Positions 20,670 to 31,128 are shown, counted from the first letter of the stretch. The stretch is DNA of 64,000 nucleotides from an uncultured Ectothiorhodospiraceae bacterium (GCA_913055565.1 CAJXKP010000007.1:1-64000), one strand, 5' to 3'. Notes: a model not told the origin generated them from the sequence alone. Made by a program: numbers and translations.

Positions 20670-21101
20670 ATGGCCGACTACCAACGCATACTCTTGGCCG
20701 CTGATTTCCATGAGGACAGCCATGCCGTCGTGGAGCGGGCGGCGCGCTTGGCGGCACTGTGCCAGGCACGCTTGGCGCTGCTGCATGTGGTTGAGACCGT
20801 ACCCGTGGAAACGGGCGACGAGCTCATGATGCCACCCAGCCTGCCCGCCGAATCCGAGCTCATCGACAACGCCAAGCGCCAGCTCGCGTCAGTGGCGGAC
20901 ACCTTCGCCATCCCGGATGCGCAGCGCTTCGTCCGCGTCGGTCAGACCAAGCGGGAGATCCTGGCTGTCGCCGACGAGGAAGACAGCGACCTCATCATCG
21001 TGGGTAGCCACGGCCGCCATGGGTTGGCGCTGATCCTGGGTTCGACAGCGAATGCCGTGTTGCACGGAGCGCCGTGTGACGTCCTGGCCGTCCGGATCTA
21101 G
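20670..21101 (+). CDS. UspA-family universal stress protein
   Basis: The 143-residue single-domain protein has the Usp alpha/beta fold: an initial strand YQRILLAADF, LALLHVVE and the C-terminal ATP-loop signature GSHGRHGLALILGSTANAVL, which fits the G-2x-G-9x-G-S/T consensus of the ATP-binding subgroup. The physiological role is unknown. It lies 29 bases after rsmA and may share its transcript. Confidence 0.93.
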   Translation: MADYQRILLAADFHEDSHAVVERAARLAALCQARLALLHVVETVPVETGDELMMPPSLPAESELIDNAKRQLASVADTFAIPDAQRFVRVGQTKREILAVADEEDSDLIIVGSHGRHGLALILGSTANAVLHGAPCDVLAVRI

Positions 21102-21110
21102 CCGCCGGGC

Positions 21111-21209
21111 TTAGACATAGGGCAATCCCAGGGTCACGGCGACGGCCACTAGCACGGCGATGGATACAACAGCCATCAGGTCGGGCTTGCGGTGGTTTCG
21201 TGGCATCAT
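21111..21209 (-). CDS. Small single-span membrane protein, 32 residues, uncharacterised
   Basis: An ATGATG start at 21209, with AGGAG seven to eight bases upstream, opens a 32-codon frame ending in TAA. It has a basic N-terminus (MMPRNHRKPDLMA) followed by one strongly hydrophobic helix of about 18 residues (VVSIAVLVAVAVTLGLPYV). The pattern of positively charged head, one span and good RBS supports a real small membrane protein. It is divergent from apaH and its end converges with the Usp gene. I do not recognise the family with certainty; the function is unknown. Confidence 0.6.
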   Translation of the reverse strand: MMPRNHRKPDLMAVVSIAVLVAVAVTLGLPYV

Positions 21210-21361
21210 TCGTACGGCTCCTAGTGACACTGAGCCCGTGCACCCCCGAGATCGGCCACGCCAATTGGTAAAGGCTATCATCGTAACCTATTGAGGTGAA
21301 CGGAGCGGGTGACCGAGTACTCATTATCGCGTCGCGGCCATGGGCAGAACGGGAGGCAGAC

Positions 21362-22183
21362 TTGGCAATATATGCGATTGGTGACCTGCATGGTTGCTAC
21401 GACTCGCTTCGCCGGCTCTTGGATGAGGTCGCCTTTGAGCCTACCGTCGATCGCCTGTGGTTCACGGGCGACCTCGTCAACCGCGGGCCCGACTCACTAG
21501 CCTGCGTGCGCTTCGTGCGCTCTCTCGGCTCCGCGGCGCGCATGGTACTCGGCAACCACGACCTCCACCTGCTCGCCCGCTACCACGGGATCGGACGCAG
21601 CAAGTCCAACGACACCCTGGATGCGGTACTTGACGCGCCCGATGTCGATGAGCTGATGGTATGGCTGTGTGAGCAGCCGCTACTCCACGAGGATGCTGAT
21701 CTGCCGGGCTATGCGCTGATCCATGCGGGGTTGCCGCCGCAGTGGACGATGGCCACAGCGCGTGCCTGTGCGCGGGAGGTCGAGGCTTGGCTGCGCTCGG
21801 ATGAGCGGGAACACTATTTCCAGCACCTCTACGGTAATGAACCTTCCTACTGGAGCCCACGACTGTCGACATGGGAGCGGCTGCGCTTTATTACCAATGC
21901 CTTCACCCGGCTTCGCTTCTGTGACGCGGACGGCCGTCTGGCGCTGACGCAGAAGGGCGCGCCGAGTCAGGCACCGACGGGGATCATGCCCTGGTTCCGC
22001 GTGCCGGGACGGGCCTCCTTCGGCAAGCGCCTTATCATCGGGCACTGGTCGCTGCTGGGCTGGCACGAGGGCGATGGCATCCTGGCCCTCGATACCGGAT
22101 GCCAGTGGGGCTACGACCTGACGGCCGCCCGCCTCGATGACGGCAGCCACGCTAGAACGGCGATCACCTGCGGCGTGACATAG
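21362..22183 (+). CDS. apaH: Bis(5'-nucleosyl)-tetraphosphatase, symmetrical, ApaH
   Basis: The 273-residue metallophosphatase hydrolyses Ap4A to two ADP. The metal-binding motifs are GDLHG (residues 7-11), GDLVNRGP and GNHD, with a later GHWSLLGWH. I placed the start at TTG 21362, preceded by GGGAGG; the 22 upstream codons are non-conserved. Recent work on the family also links ApaH to removal of Np4 RNA caps. It follows the lptD-surA-pdxA-rsmA series but has its own upstream gap containing the small membrane-protein gene. Confidence 0.94.
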   Translation: MAIYAIGDLHGCYDSLRRLLDEVAFEPTVDRLWFTGDLVNRGPDSLACVRFVRSLGSAARMVLGNHDLHLLARYHGIGRSKSNDTLDAVLDAPDVDELMVWLCEQPLLHEDADLPGYALIHAGLPPQWTMATARACAREVEAWLRSDEREHYFQHLYGNEPSYWSPRLSTWERLRFITNAFTRLRFCDADGRLALTQKGAPSQAPTGIMPWFRVPGRASFGKRLIIGHWSLLGWHEGDGILALDTGCQWGYDLTAARLDDGSHARTAITCGVT

Positions 22184-22196
22184 ACAGGCGCCCGCG

Positions 22197-22823
22197 TCAG
22201 CCCGCGTAAGGACTGGGTTGCGTACACGGCCGCGGCACGCCGAGCTCGCGTTCGAGGCGCTGCCAGTCGAAGGCCGGACCAGGGTCGGTCTTGCGGCCGG
22301 GAGCGATGTGCTCGTGGCCGGCGATCCGTGTCGGATCAAGCTCGGGGTAGTGGCCGATCAGGGTCCGCAGCAACGAGGTAAGGCACCGATACTGCGGCTC
22401 GGTGTAGGGGATGTCGTCGCAGCCCTCGAGCTCGATACCAACGGCGAAGTCATTACAACGCATCCGGTCCCCGAAGCGCGACAGGCCGGCATGCCAGGCC
22501 CGGCGCGCAAGCGGCACGAACTGCAGCAGCTCCCCGGGGCGGGTAATGAGTAGGTGACTGGAGACCCGCAGGCCGATACTGGCATCCAGGTAGCTGTGCT
22601 GCCCTTCGGGTAGGGTCCCGGTAAACAGGCGCTCGATCCAGGGGCCCCCGAACCGGCCCGGCGGCAGGCTGATACCGTGCAGCACCACCAGCTCGACGGC
22701 GTCAGCGCCTGGCCTCGCGTCACAAAAGGGCGATAGGAACTGCTGGGCCTCGCGGACGATGCCGTCGGGCTCGATGATCTTCAAGCTGCTTCGCTCATCG
22801 CCGCGGTGACTTGATGCTACCAT
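22197..22823 (-). CDS. ampD: 1,6-anhydro-N-acetylmuramyl-L-alanine amidase AmpD
   Basis: The 208-residue zinc amidase of the amidase_2/PGRP fold has His in [24 protein letters not shown] with the catalytic Glu, and [17 protein letters not shown] with the second His and the Asp ligand. No signal peptide is seen, so it is the cytosolic recycling enzyme that removes the peptide from anhydro-muropeptides. With murU/amgK nearby it supports an active recycling pathway. Start at 22823 (MVASSH) is preferred; 22844 is possible. It is divergent from the DUF255 gene. Confidence 0.92.
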   Translation of the reverse strand: MVASSHRGDERSSLKIIEPDGIVREAQQFLSPFCDARPGADAVELVVLHGISLPPGRFGGPWIERLFTGTLPEGQHSYLDASIGLRVSSHLLITRPGELLQFVPLARRAWHAGLSRFGDRMRCNDFAVGIELEGCDDIPYTEPQYRCLTSLLRTLIGHYPELDPTRIAGHEHIAPGRKTDPGPAFDWQRLERELGVPRPCTQPSPYAG

Positions 22824-22858
22824 TCGCCCACGAGAGACCACCACGACAGGAGCGGCGC

Positions 22859-24937
22859 ATGGCCGATCAGGTGAACGACTTCGGCAATAATCGGCTGGGG
22901 CAAGCCTTGAGCCCCTACCTCCAGGAGCACGCGGACAATCCCGTGGACTGGTACCCGTGGGGGCCGGAGGCGCTGGCGCGCGCCCGCGAGGAGAACAAAC
23001 CCATCCTGCTGTCGATCGGCTATTCCGCCTGCCATTGGTGCCATGTCATGGCCGAGGAGTCGTTCTCGGACCCGGATACCGCACGCGTCATGAACGAGCA
23101 GTTCATCAACATCAAGGTGGATCGCGAGCAGCGCCCGGACCTGGATCGCATCTACCAGACCGCCCATCAGTTGCTGACCGGGCGCGGCGGTGGCTGGCCC
23201 TTGACGGTCTTCCTCGATCCCGAGCAGACGCCGTTCTTCGCCGGCACCTACTTCCCCGCGGAGCCGCGGCATGGGCTACCGGGATTTCGCGATGTGCTCA
23301 GCCAGATCGCCACGGCTTGGCGCGAGAAAGGGGCCGCCATTGCAGAGCAGAATACTGCCTTGCGCGAGGCGTTGAATCGGCTCACCCATGCGCCCGCGCC
23401 CGACGGGGCGCGGTCCCGACGGCAGCTCTTGGAGGCCGCGCGCGACGGGCTTGCCGAGGAGTTCGATGAGCGCTTCGGCGGTTTCGGCAGTGCGCCTAAG
23501 TTCCCCCAGGCGAGCCAGAACGAGCGGCTACTGCGGCACTACGCCTTGACGCTCGGCGAGGGCCAGGTCGATCGTCACGCGCTGCACATGGCGTGCCTGA
23601 CCCTACGTCGCATGGGGCTCGGCGGCATCTACGATCAGGTGGGTGGCGGCTTCGCTCGCTACTCGGTGGATGACTATTGGATCATCCCTCATTTCGAGAA
23701 GATGCTCACCGACAACGGACAGCTTCTCGGACTCTATGCGCAGGCCTGGCAAGCGACGGGGGATGGGCTGTTTCGACGAATCGCGCGCGAGACAGCGGAT
23801 TGGGTGCTGCGCGAGATGACTCATCCCGACGGCGGGTTCTTCACCTCGCTCGACGCCGACAGTGGCGGCGGCGAGGGGCGCTTCTACCTGTGGACGCCGG
23901 ATGAGGTGCGGGCGGTTCTCGAGCCCCAGGAGGCGAGGCTGACCGAGTTGCGCTTCGGCCTGGATGAACGCGCCAACTTCGAGGGTCAATGGCATCTGCA
24001 CGTCAACATGACGTTCTCGGAACTGGCGAAACGGCTGCAGATGCCCCGCGATGAGGTCGTCTCGACCTGGTCCAGCGCGCGCCGAAAACTCCTGACCGCG
24101 CGTGAGCGGCGCCTGCGGCCGGGGCGCGACGAGAAGATCCTCACCAGTGCCAATGCGCTAACCATCAGCGGCCTGGCGCGCGCCGGCCGTCTATTGGGCG
24201 AGCCGGACCTCGTGGACGCCAGTGATGGCGCGCTGCGCTTCCTCGCCCGCGAGCTGTGGCAGGACGAGCGACTGTATGCCAGCTGGCGTAATGGCGTCGC
24301 TGAGTTGACCGGCTACCTGGATGATTACGCCGACCTGCTCATGGCCCTGCTCGATCAGCTCGAGGCGCGATGGCGCGGCGAGTGGTTGGATTGGGCTTGC
24401 CAGTTGGGCGAGCAGTTGCTCGCGCATTTCGAGGACGACGAGCATGGCGGCTTCTTCCTCACCGCTGATGACCATGAGCGGCTCATCCATCGACCCAAAC
24501 CGTATACGGATGACGCGCTGCCCTCGGGCAACGGCGTCGCGGCGACCGCGCTTGGGCGGCTGGGCCACCTGACGGGCCGGGCGCGATTCCTGCAGGCAGC
24601 GGAGCGCGCGGTCGAGGCCTCGCGAGGTTCGGTTGAGCGTGTACCCCACGCCCATGGGGCAGTCTTGAACGCCGCGGAGGAGGCTATGGAGCCGCCGGAG
24701 ACGGTCATCATTCGTCCAGGTAGCGGCCACGAGACCAGCGACTGGCGCCATGCCGCGGAGCCTGGTTACGCGCCGCGGCGCCAGGTGTTCATCCTCGATG
24801 ATCAAACAACGCGCCTGGGTGACCAACCCTTCCAGGGCGATGGCGCGTGGCTGTGCCGGGGTACCCATTGTCTGCCACCGGTGGAGCGCCCCGACGAGCT
24901 GCGGGAACAACTGGCGGCGTCGGCAGACGCCCAATAA
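22859..24937 (+). CDS. Thioredoxin-domain protein of the YyaL/SSP411 (DUF255) family
   Basis: The 692-residue protein has an N-terminal thioredoxin-like domain (about 1-165) with the HWCHVM motif (Cys58 and Cys61) and a C-terminal (alpha/alpha)6 domain resembling N-acylglucosamine epimerase/cellulase folds. The N-terminal [18 protein letters not shown] signature is characteristic. The activity is not established for this family. The start is ATG 22859 with AGGAG upstream; the preceding 16 codons would overlap ampD. Confidence 0.93.
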   Translation: MADQVNDFGNNRLGQALSPYLQEHADNPVDWYPWGPEALARAREENKPILLSIGYSACHWCHVMAEESFSDPDTARVMNEQFINIKVDREQRPDLDRIYQTAHQLLTGRGGGWPLTVFLDPEQTPFFAGTYFPAEPRHGLPGFRDVLSQIATAWREKGAAIAEQNTALREALNRLTHAPAPDGARSRRQLLEAARDGLAEEFDERFGGFGSAPKFPQASQNERLLRHYALTLGEGQVDRHALHMACLTLRRMGLGGIYDQVGGGFARYSVDDYWIIPHFEKMLTDNGQLLGLYAQAWQATGDGLFRRIARETADWVLREMTHPDGGFFTSLDADSGGGEGRFYLWTPDEVRAVLEPQEARLTELRFGLDERANFEGQWHLHVNMTFSELAKRLQMPRDEVVSTWSSARRKLLTARERRLRPGRDEKILTSANALTISGLARAGRLLGEPDLVDASDGALRFLARELWQDERLYASWRNGVAELTGYLDDYADLLMALLDQLEARWRGEWLDWACQLGEQLLAHFEDDEHGGFFLTADDHERLIHRPKPYTDDALPSGNGVAATALGRLGHLTGRARFLQAAERAVEASRGSVERVPHAHGAVLNAAEEAMEPPETVIIRPGSGHETSDWRHAAEPGYAPRRQVFILDDQTTRLGDQPFQGDGAWLCRGTHCLPPVERPDELREQLAASADAQ

Positions 24938-24938
24938 A

Positions 24939-24968
24939 AAGAGCCGGCCCCGTCCGGGGCCGGCTCTT
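24939..24968. terminator. Bidirectional intrinsic terminator
   Basis: AAGAGCCGGCCCC (24939-24951) and GGGGCCGGCTCTT (24956-24968) form a perfect 13-bp stem with a four-base loop between convergent genes. The minus-strand RNA continues into five U residues, so it best serves the PfkB-family gene. The plus-strand copy has a shorter U-run (CUCUUAG) and may also stop the DUF255 transcript. Confidence 0.85.
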
Positions 24969-25014
24969 AGCAACGATCAGCCGCTGACTCGACCCAGCGG
25001 TAAGCCGCCTGCCG

Positions 25015-25953
25015 TTACAGCGGCGCGTTACTACCGAAGGCCGCCTCGTAGCGCTTACGCAGATCGTCCAGCGAGAACTTGTGGTTCTGCGTACCCGCGG
25101 TGGCCACCTTGATGGAGCCCATCAACGAGGCGAGCTGGCCCGTCTGCTGCCAGTCCCAGCCCTCGCCCAGGCCATGCAGGAGCCCAGCACGGAAGGCATC
25201 ACCACAGCCAGTCGGATCGGTGACGGCCTCCGGCTTCGCCGCCGGGATCTCCAGACGCTCGCCGCCGGTAAAGATCCAGGAGCCCTCAGCACCGCGCGTC
25301 ACCACCAACGCCTTGACGCGCTCAGCGATCTGCTCGAGCGACAGGCCGGTACGCTCCTGCATCAGGCGGGACTCGTAGTCGTTAACCGCGACCCACGTCG
25401 CCTGATCGACGAACTTGGTGAGCTCGTCACCGTCGAACATCGGCAGACCCTGGCCCGGGTCGAAGATGAACGGGATACCCGCCGCGACAAACTGCTCCGC
25501 GTGCTGGAGCATCGCGTCGCGGCCGTTGGGCGCGACGATCCCGACGGCGCCGGAGTAGTCGGTCGGCACGTTGATCTGATGGCCCTCGCCCATGGCACCC
25601 GGATGGAAGGCCGTAATCTGGTTATCGTCCAGGTCCGTGGTAATGAAGGCCTGGGCCGTATACTGGTCGTTGAGGGTCTTAACGTACGCCGTATTAATGC
25701 CGTGGCTGTTCAGCCACTCCATATACTTCTCGAAGTCGGAGCCGACGGTCGACAGCGGCACCCCCTCACTGCCGAGCAGACGGAGGTTATACGCGATATT
25801 GCCCGCGGTACCACCGAACTCGCGCCGCATCTCGGGCACCAGGAACGCCACGTTTAGGATATGGACCTGGTCCGGTAGGATGTGATTGGCGAAACGATCA
25901 TTGAAGACCATGATCGTATCGAAGGCCATGGAGCCACTAATAACTGCGGTCAT
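25015..25953 (-). CDS. PfkB-family kinase, probable adenosine-kinase-like
   Basis: The 312-residue ribokinase-fold protein has the N-terminal ISGSMAFDTIMVF strand, an EFGGTAGNIAYNLRLLG motif and the C-terminal PfkB signature DPTGCGDAFRAG with the catalytic Asp. This subgroup, common in Proteobacteria, is often annotated as adenosine kinase or generic carbohydrate kinase; the substrate cannot be fixed from sequence. The start is ATG 25953. It lies downstream of gcvPB with a structured 138-base gap and has a strong terminator. Confidence 0.9.
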   Translation of the reverse strand: MTAVISGSMAFDTIMVFNDRFANHILPDQVHILNVAFLVPEMRREFGGTAGNIAYNLRLLGSEGVPLSTVGSDFEKYMEWLNSHGINTAYVKTLNDQYTAQAFITTDLDDNQITAFHPGAMGEGHQINVPTDYSGAVGIVAPNGRDAMLQHAEQFVAAGIPFIFDPGQGLPMFDGDELTKFVDQATWVAVNDYESRLMQERTGLSLEQIAERVKALVVTRGAEGSWIFTGGERLEIPAAKPEAVTDPTGCGDAFRAGLLHGLGEGWDWQQTGQLASLMGSIKVATAGTQNHKFSLDDLRKRYEAAFGSNAPL

Positions 25954-26021
25954 TATCGGTTCGTTCCTTTGTTGCTTGCGGGATGGGGCGCGGCGCCCTA
26001 CAGCTCGCACCGTGTTGAGGG

Positions 26022-26065
26022 GCCGCTAATAATAGCGGCGCGGCCCGCCGGGGCGAGCCGCGCCG
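26022..26065 (-). promoter_or_regulatory. Two overlapping, mutually exclusive hairpins in the PfkB-gene leader
   Basis: On the minus strand the first-transcribed stem pairs 26057-26065 with 26036-26044 (nine GC-rich pairs). The second pairs 26034-26039 with 26022-26027 (AGCGGC/GCCGCT, six-base loop). They share bases 26036-26039, so only one can form. The element lies between the gcvPB stop (26092) and the kinase start (25953). It could attenuate read-through or simply end the gcv transcript. No U-run follows. Confidence 0.4.
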
Positions 26066-26091
26066 TCGCGCGATGGGCTAGATGCGACCGC

Positions 26092-27546
26092 CTAGGCGGC
26101 CGATTGGTCCCAGCGTAGATCGAGCTCGCGCGCCGCCTTGACGTCGTCCAATCGACGCACCGGCAGCGTGTAGGGCGCCCCCTGCACGAACTCCGGATCC
26201 GTCTTCGCCTCCTCCCGAATGGCGATCATCGCCTCGATGAAGCCATCCACCTCCGCTCGGGTTTCGGTCTCAGTCGGCTCGATCAGGAAGGCCTCCGGGA
26301 CCAGGAGCGGGAAGTAGGCCGTAGGCGCATGCACCCCATAATCGAGCAGGCGCTTCGCGAAATCACCGGCGCCGCAGCCGTAGTTCTTGGCCTCGTGCTT
26401 GAGACTAACGATGAACTCGTGGCTGGCCCGCCGATCCGGATAGGCCACCTGGAAGCCCGCCTCGTGGAGGCGCCTCATCATGTAGTTGGCATTCAGCGTC
26501 GCGTGCTCGGCAACGCGCCGCATGCCGTTGCGTCCGAGCATGCGGGCGTAGACGTAGGCTCGCAGCAGCACGCCGACGTTGCCGCCGAACGCCGACAGAC
26601 GCCCAATCGACTTCGGGATATCGGCCTCGGCGAGCCAACGGAACTGATCACCCTGGCGCCCGACGCACGGGATCGGGCGATGCTCCTTGAGGCGCTCGCC
26701 GACACCGATAGCACCAGCTCCTGGGCCACCCCCGCCATGGGGCGTCGAGAAGGTCTTATGTAGGTTCATATGGATGACGTCAAAGCCCATATCGCCCGGC
26801 CGGGCCTTGCCCAGGATGGCATTGAGGTTGGCACCGTCGTAGTAGAGCAGGCCACCCGCCTCGTGGACCATATCCGCGATCTCGCGGATATGGCGCTCAA
26901 ATACACCGGCGGTCGATGGGTTGGTCAACATGATGCCCGCCGTCTGCGGCCCAAGTGCCTCCTTGAGGCTATCCATATCGACGTTGCCCTCGGGCCCGGT
27001 CGGGATCTCGCGCACATTAAAGCCGCACATCACCGCCGTCGCCGGATTGGTGCCGTGAGCGGCGTCCGGCACGATGATCTCGGTGCGCTCGTGATCGCCG
27101 CGCGCCTGATGGTAGGCCCGTATCATGGCGACGCCGGAAAACTCGCCCTGCGCACCGGCCATGGGAGCCAGCGACACCTCGCTCATGCCCGTGACGTCCG
27201 CGAGGATCTCCTGGAGCTCCCACAGGCAACGCAGAACACCCTGCCCGAACTGATCCGGCGCATAGGGGTGACGGCCCAGGAATGCAGGCTGCATGGCCAG
27301 GCTGTTACACGCCCGCGGGTTGTACTTCATGGTACACGAGCCCAGCGGATAGAAATTCGTGTCGATGGCGAAATTGGTCTGTGACAGTCGGGTATAGTGC
27401 CGAACCACCTGGAGCTCGGAGACCTCCGGCAGTGCCGCGCGCTCACGGCGGCGGAACTGCTCCGGCAGATCGGTGAGCTCCTCGCGCTGCTGCGGCCCTT
27501 GGGCACGGGCCCAACGCCCCTCACGACCCTGTTCGAAAATCAGCAT
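26092..27546 (-). CDS. gcvPB: Glycine dehydrogenase (decarboxylating) subunit 2, P-protein beta
   Basis: The 484-residue PLP enzyme is the C-terminal half of glycine decarboxylase. The Schiff-base lysine is Lys264 in [16 protein letters not shown], and [11 protein letters not shown] near residue 68 is typical. With GcvPA it decarboxylates glycine and passes aminomethyl to lipoyl-GcvH. It is separated from gcvPA by tpx. The split P-protein differs from the single fused GcvP of E. coli. Confidence 0.97.
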   Translation of the reverse strand: MLIFEQGREGRWARAQGPQQREELTDLPEQFRRRERAALPEVSELQVVRHYTRLSQTNFAIDTNFYPLGSCTMKYNPRACNSLAMQPAFLGRHPYAPDQFGQGVLRCLWELQEILADVTGMSEVSLAPMAGAQGEFSGVAMIRAYHQARGDHERTEIIVPDAAHGTNPATAVMCGFNVREIPTGPEGNVDMDSLKEALGPQTAGIMLTNPSTAGVFERHIREIADMVHEAGGLLYYDGANLNAILGKARPGDMGFDVIHMNLHKTFSTPHGGGGPGAGAIGVGERLKEHRPIPCVGRQGDQFRWLAEADIPKSIGRLSAFGGNVGVLLRAYVYARMLGRNGMRRVAEHATLNANYMMRRLHEAGFQVAYPDRRASHEFIVSLKHEAKNYGCGAGDFAKRLLDYGVHAPTAYFPLLVPEAFLIEPTETETRAEVDGFIEAMIAIREEAKTDPEFVQGAPYTLPVRRLDDVKAARELDLRWDQSAA

Positions 27547-27587
27547 GACTTACCTCCTCGACATCCCGTTACTGGGACGTGTTCGAT

Positions 27588-28088
27588 TCAATTCAGCGCC
27601 GCTAGTGCCGCGTCGTAGTCCGGCTCATCACCGATCTCGCCCACCAACTCGGTGTGTACGACCTCGTTGTTCTGATCCAGAACCACCACGGCGCGGGCGT
27701 TTATACCCGCCATGGGCCCATCGGCCTGGAGGATCCCGTAGTCGTGGCCGAATTGCCGGTCGCGCATCATGGACAGCGTGACCGCGCCATCAATCCCCTT
27801 GGTCTCGCAGAAGCGTTGCTGCGCGAAGGGCAGATCGGCGGAGATGGTCAACACGACCGTGTCCGCCAGGCCCCCGGCGCGCTCATTGAACTGCCGCGCC
27901 GAGTTAGCACACACCGGGGTATCCAGACTGGGCACGATGTTCAGCACCTTGTACTGGCCATCGAAATCCGCGAGGGTCGCATCGCTCAGATCGCCCCGCG
28001 TAAGGCTGAAGTCCGGCGCCTTAGTACCGACCGCGGGTAGTTGCCCCACGGTATGGATCGGGGTGCCGTCGAGTGTGACGGTTGCCAT
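27588..28088 (-). CDS. tpx: Thiol peroxidase Tpx
   Basis: The 166-residue atypical 2-Cys peroxiredoxin has its peroxidatic Cys60 in [13 protein letters not shown] and resolving Cys94 in QQRFCETKG, matching E. coli Tpx. It reduces hydroperoxides, especially lipid or alkyl ones, using thioredoxin. It is embedded in the gcv gene group, 41 bases before gcvPB and 15 after gcvPA, suggesting cotranscription. Confidence 0.97.
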   Translation of the reverse strand: MATVTLDGTPIHTVGQLPAVGTKAPDFSLTRGDLSDATLADFDGQYKVLNIVPSLDTPVCANSARQFNERAGGLADTVVLTISADLPFAQQRFCETKGIDGAVTLSMMRDRQFGHDYGILQADGPMAGINARAVVVLDQNNEVVHTELVGEIGDEPDYDAALAALN

Positions 28089-28103
28089 AAGATACTCCTT
28101 GAT

Positions 28104-29477
28104 TCAGGCGCGAACCGCTTGGGCCACGGCCCGCTTGAGCGCACCCGCATAGGCCTCGATGTCCGCGTCGGTCCGCTTCTCGGTGGCGCAGACCAACAAC
28201 GACGGGCCGAGCTCGGGGTAGTCCTCGTCCAATCGATAGCCACCGAGGATGCCCTCAGCGGCCAAGGCATCGAGAACCGGCGCCGAAGCCACCGGTAATC
28301 GCACCGCCGCCTCATGGAATACGGGCCCGTCGAAGCACGGCTCGACACCGTCGATCGCGGTCAGGGCATCCACGAGACGCTTGGTATTGGCGTGACTGCT
28401 GCCGGCGACTCGTTCCAGGCCTTCGGCACCGAGCAGGCTCATGTAGATGGTCGCCGCTGTGACCATCAGCCCCTGATTGGTACAGATATTAGAGGTCGCC
28501 TTGGAGCGGCGGATGTGCTGCTCACGCGGCTGAAGGGTCAGCGTATAGCCCTCTCGCCCCTCCATGTCCTGGGTCTTACCGATTAGCCGCCCCGGCATCT
28601 GGCGCACCAGCTTTTGGCGACAGGCCAGGTAACCGAAGTACGGGCCGCCCGACGACAGTGGGATGCCGAGGGGTTGGCCATCGCCACAGGCAATATCGGC
28701 GCCCTGCTCGCCCCACTCGCCCGGCGGCTGCATCACCGCCAGCGCCACGGGATTAGCCACGCCGATCAGCAGCGCCCCCTGCTTGTGCGCCCAGTCGGTA
28801 ATGGCGTCCACATCCTCAAGGCGGCCGAAGAAGTTCGGCTGCTGAACCACTACCGCCGCAATGTCCTCGCCATACCAGGCCTCATAGGCCGAGGTATCGA
28901 GCGCGCCACTGGCGTGATCGTAATCCACCATCTCCAGGCTGAGGCCCTGGTTGTTGACGATCGTCTCGACCACGAGGCGGTAATAAGGGTGGAGTGTGCG
29001 CGGCATCAGGATGCGCTTACTCTTCGCACGGCGGTTGGAGCGCACCGCCATCAGGACGGCCTCCGCCAACGCGGTCGCGCCGTCATAGAGGGAGGCGTTG
29101 GAGACCTCCATCCCGGTGAGCCCGCACATCATGGTCTGATACTCGTAGACCAGCTGCAGGGTACCCTGGGAGGCCTCGGCCTGATACGGCGTGTACGCAC
29201 TGTAGTACTCGCCGCGGGTCGTTAGTTCCCAGACGGCCGCGGGGATGTGATGGTCATAGGCCCCGGCGCCAACGAAGCACAGTGGCTGTTCATCCTCGCT
29301 GGCGCGATCCTGCATTAGGCGGGTGATCTCCATCTCGCCCACGGTCTCCGGAACCTGCTCCAACTTGACGTTGCGCAGTGACTCCGGGATCTCCTCGAAC
29401 AGCGCATTAATGTCGCTCGCCCCAACGGCGGCAAGCATCTCGCGCACTTCGTTTTCGCTATGCGGTATGAACGGCAT
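28104..29477 (-). CDS. gcvPA: Glycine dehydrogenase (decarboxylating) subunit 1, P-protein alpha
   Basis: The 457-residue protein is the N-terminal half of glycine decarboxylase, starting [15 protein letters not shown] and containing [18 protein letters not shown] and [14 protein letters not shown], conserved in GcvPA. It forms the P-protein with GcvPB. It lies 36 bases after gcvH. Length is normal for the split subunit. Confidence 0.97.
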   Translation of the reverse strand: MPFIPHSENEVREMLAAVGASDINALFEEIPESLRNVKLEQVPETVGEMEITRLMQDRASEDEQPLCFVGAGAYDHHIPAAVWELTTRGEYYSAYTPYQAEASQGTLQLVYEYQTMMCGLTGMEVSNASLYDGATALAEAVLMAVRSNRRAKSKRILMPRTLHPYYRLVVETIVNNQGLSLEMVDYDHASGALDTSAYEAWYGEDIAAVVVQQPNFFGRLEDVDAITDWAHKQGALLIGVANPVALAVMQPPGEWGEQGADIACGDGQPLGIPLSSGGPYFGYLACRQKLVRQMPGRLIGKTQDMEGREGYTLTLQPREQHIRRSKATSNICTNQGLMVTAATIYMSLLGAEGLERVAGSSHANTKRLVDALTAIDGVEPCFDGPVFHEAAVRLPVASAPVLDALAAEGILGGYRLDEDYPELGPSLLVCATEKRTDADIEAYAGALKRAVAQAVRA

Positions 29478-29513
29478 GGTTCTCCCTTTCGGCGTCCAGC
29501 GCCGTGTGACAGA

Positions 29514-29906
29514 TCAATCAGCCTCGGCCAGCACGTCGCTGTAGCTGTCGGCATCGTGGAGGCCGGAGAGGTCGGCATCGGCACCGAGCCGGACCTTCAT
29601 GATCCAGCCGTCACCGTACGGGTCGTTGTTGACGAGCTCGGGCTCGTCTTCGAGCCGCTCGTTAACCTCCACGACCTCGCCACTGATGGGCGCGTAAATG
29701 TCAGAGGCTGCCTTAACAGACTCCACCACGGCGCAGGCAGTTCCCACGTCGAGCGAATCGCCCTCAGCGGGGGGATCCACGAATACTAGATCCCCGAGCG
29801 ATTCCTGGGCGTGATCGGTGATCCCCACCGTGACCGTGCCCTCTTCTTCTGCGCGGATCCACTCGTGGGACGAGGTATACTTGAGTTCGGCCGGAATGTT
29901 GCTCAT
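29514..29906 (-). CDS. gcvH: Glycine cleavage system H protein
   Basis: The 130-residue lipoyl carrier protein has the lipoylated Lys65 in [14 protein letters not shown] and the classic SSHEWIR start. It shuttles the aminomethyl group between P, T and L proteins. It lies 17 bases after gcvT. LipB encoded at 12819-13448 could supply octanoyl groups for its lipoylation. Confidence 0.98.
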   Translation of the reverse strand: MSNIPAELKYTSSHEWIRAEEEGTVTVGITDHAQESLGDLVFVDPPAEGDSLDVGTACAVVESVKAASDIYAPISGEVVEVNERLEDEPELVNNDPYGDGWIMKVRLGADADLSGLHDADSYSDVLAEAD

Positions 29907-29923
29907 TGGCGACGGATTCCTCT

Positions 29924-31012
29924 TTATAGTTCGATTCGCGCCTTACCCTGGCGCACAAAGGGTGGTTGAACGATGCGTACGGGGATATCGCGACCGCGGA
30001 TTTGAGCCGCCGCCGGCTCCCCGAAGCCTTCGGGTACACGGGCCAGGCCGATGGCGCGGCCTAGTGTGGGCGAGTAGCTACCGCTCGTGAGCTCACCTTC
30101 TTGGTTGCCATCGCTGACCGCCTGGTGGGGGCGCAGCACGCCTCGGCCCTCAAGCACCAGACCCACGAAACGAGCGCCGACACCCCGACTGCGCTGCGCC
30201 ACCAAGGCCTCGCGCCCGATGAATTCACGCTCGGCCGGCTCCATGGCAACGGTCCATCCCAAACCGCATTCCAGCGGCGTGGTCTGCTCATCCATATCCT
30301 GGCCGTACAGATTCAGCCCCGCCTCTAGGCGCAGCGTATCGCGCGCGCCCAGCCCGGCCGGCGTAACCCCGGCCTCACGCAGGCCTTGCCAGAACGCCAC
30401 GACCTCGTCGGCGGGTACAATGATCTCGTAGCCATCCTCACCGGTATAGCCGGTACGCCCCAGGAACCAGTCGCCCTGCCACGTCGCGGCGAACGGCTTG
30501 AGCGCCGCTGTCGCGTCCGCCAGCGCACCCGGCAGGCAGCCGTGCGCGAATTCGCGTGCCTGCGGTCCCTGCACAGCGACCATGGCCAGGTCATCACGCC
30601 AATCAACACGAACATCGAACGCCGCCGCGTGCTCGCGAATCCAGGCGACGTCTTTATCCTGCGTGGCGGCATTCACCACCGTGCGGTAGTGACTCGGCGA
30701 CACGCGATAGACGATTAGATCGTCCAGGATGCCACCGTCATGCTTGAGCAGGCAGGTATAAAGCGCCCGCCCATCACCGGCCAAGCGCGCCACGTCGTTG
30801 GCGAGCAGATAGCGCGTGAACGACGTGGCGTGCTCGCCGCTGATATCCACGACCCCCATGTGGGAGACATCGAACATGCCGGCCGACTGGCGCACGGCAT
30901 GGTGCTCCTCGATCTGCGAGGCGTACTGGATGGGCATATCCCATCCCGCGAAATCAACGATCCGCGCCCCGTCGGCCGTGTGCTCCTCGAACAGCGGCGT
31001 GCGAAAACCCAT
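29924..31012 (-). CDS. gcvT: Glycine cleavage system T protein (aminomethyltransferase)
   Basis: The 362-residue folate-dependent enzyme releases ammonia from aminomethyl-GcvH and makes 5,10-methylene-THF. The N-terminus [26 protein letters not shown] and [13 protein letters not shown] are typical. The start is ATG 31012; 49 upstream in-frame codons cover the promoter and leader and have no homology. First gene of gcvT-gcvH-gcvPA-tpx-gcvPB. Confidence 0.96.
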   Translation of the reverse strand: MGFRTPLFEEHTADGARIVDFAGWDMPIQYASQIEEHHAVRQSAGMFDVSHMGVVDISGEHATSFTRYLLANDVARLAGDGRALYTCLLKHDGGILDDLIVYRVSPSHYRTVVNAATQDKDVAWIREHAAAFDVRVDWRDDLAMVAVQGPQAREFAHGCLPGALADATAALKPFAATWQGDWFLGRTGYTGEDGYEIIVPADEVVAFWQGLREAGVTPAGLGARDTLRLEAGLNLYGQDMDEQTTPLECGLGWTVAMEPAEREFIGREALVAQRSRGVGARFVGLVLEGRGVLRPHQAVSDGNQEGELTSGSYSPTLGRAIGLARVPEGFGEPAAAQIRGRDIPVRIVQPPFVRQGKARIEL

Positions 31013-31099
31013 GAATCCACCGAAGGCTGGTAGGTGATACAGCGAACCCCTCGGCGCTAGGCGACCGCCTGGGGGGAACATGTCAACAATCAATACGAT

Positions 31100-31128
31100 A
31101 ATATACCGATTATCCGACTCGAACCCAA
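31100..31128 (-). promoter_or_regulatory. Predicted sigma70 promoter of the gcv operon
   Basis: On the minus strand TTGGGT (31128-31123) and TATATT (31105-31100) are separated by 17 bases and sit in the only AT-rich part of the ubiI-gcvT gap. Initiation near 31093 would give an approximately 80-base leader. No glycine-riboswitch core is recognisable in that leader. Confidence 0.5.
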
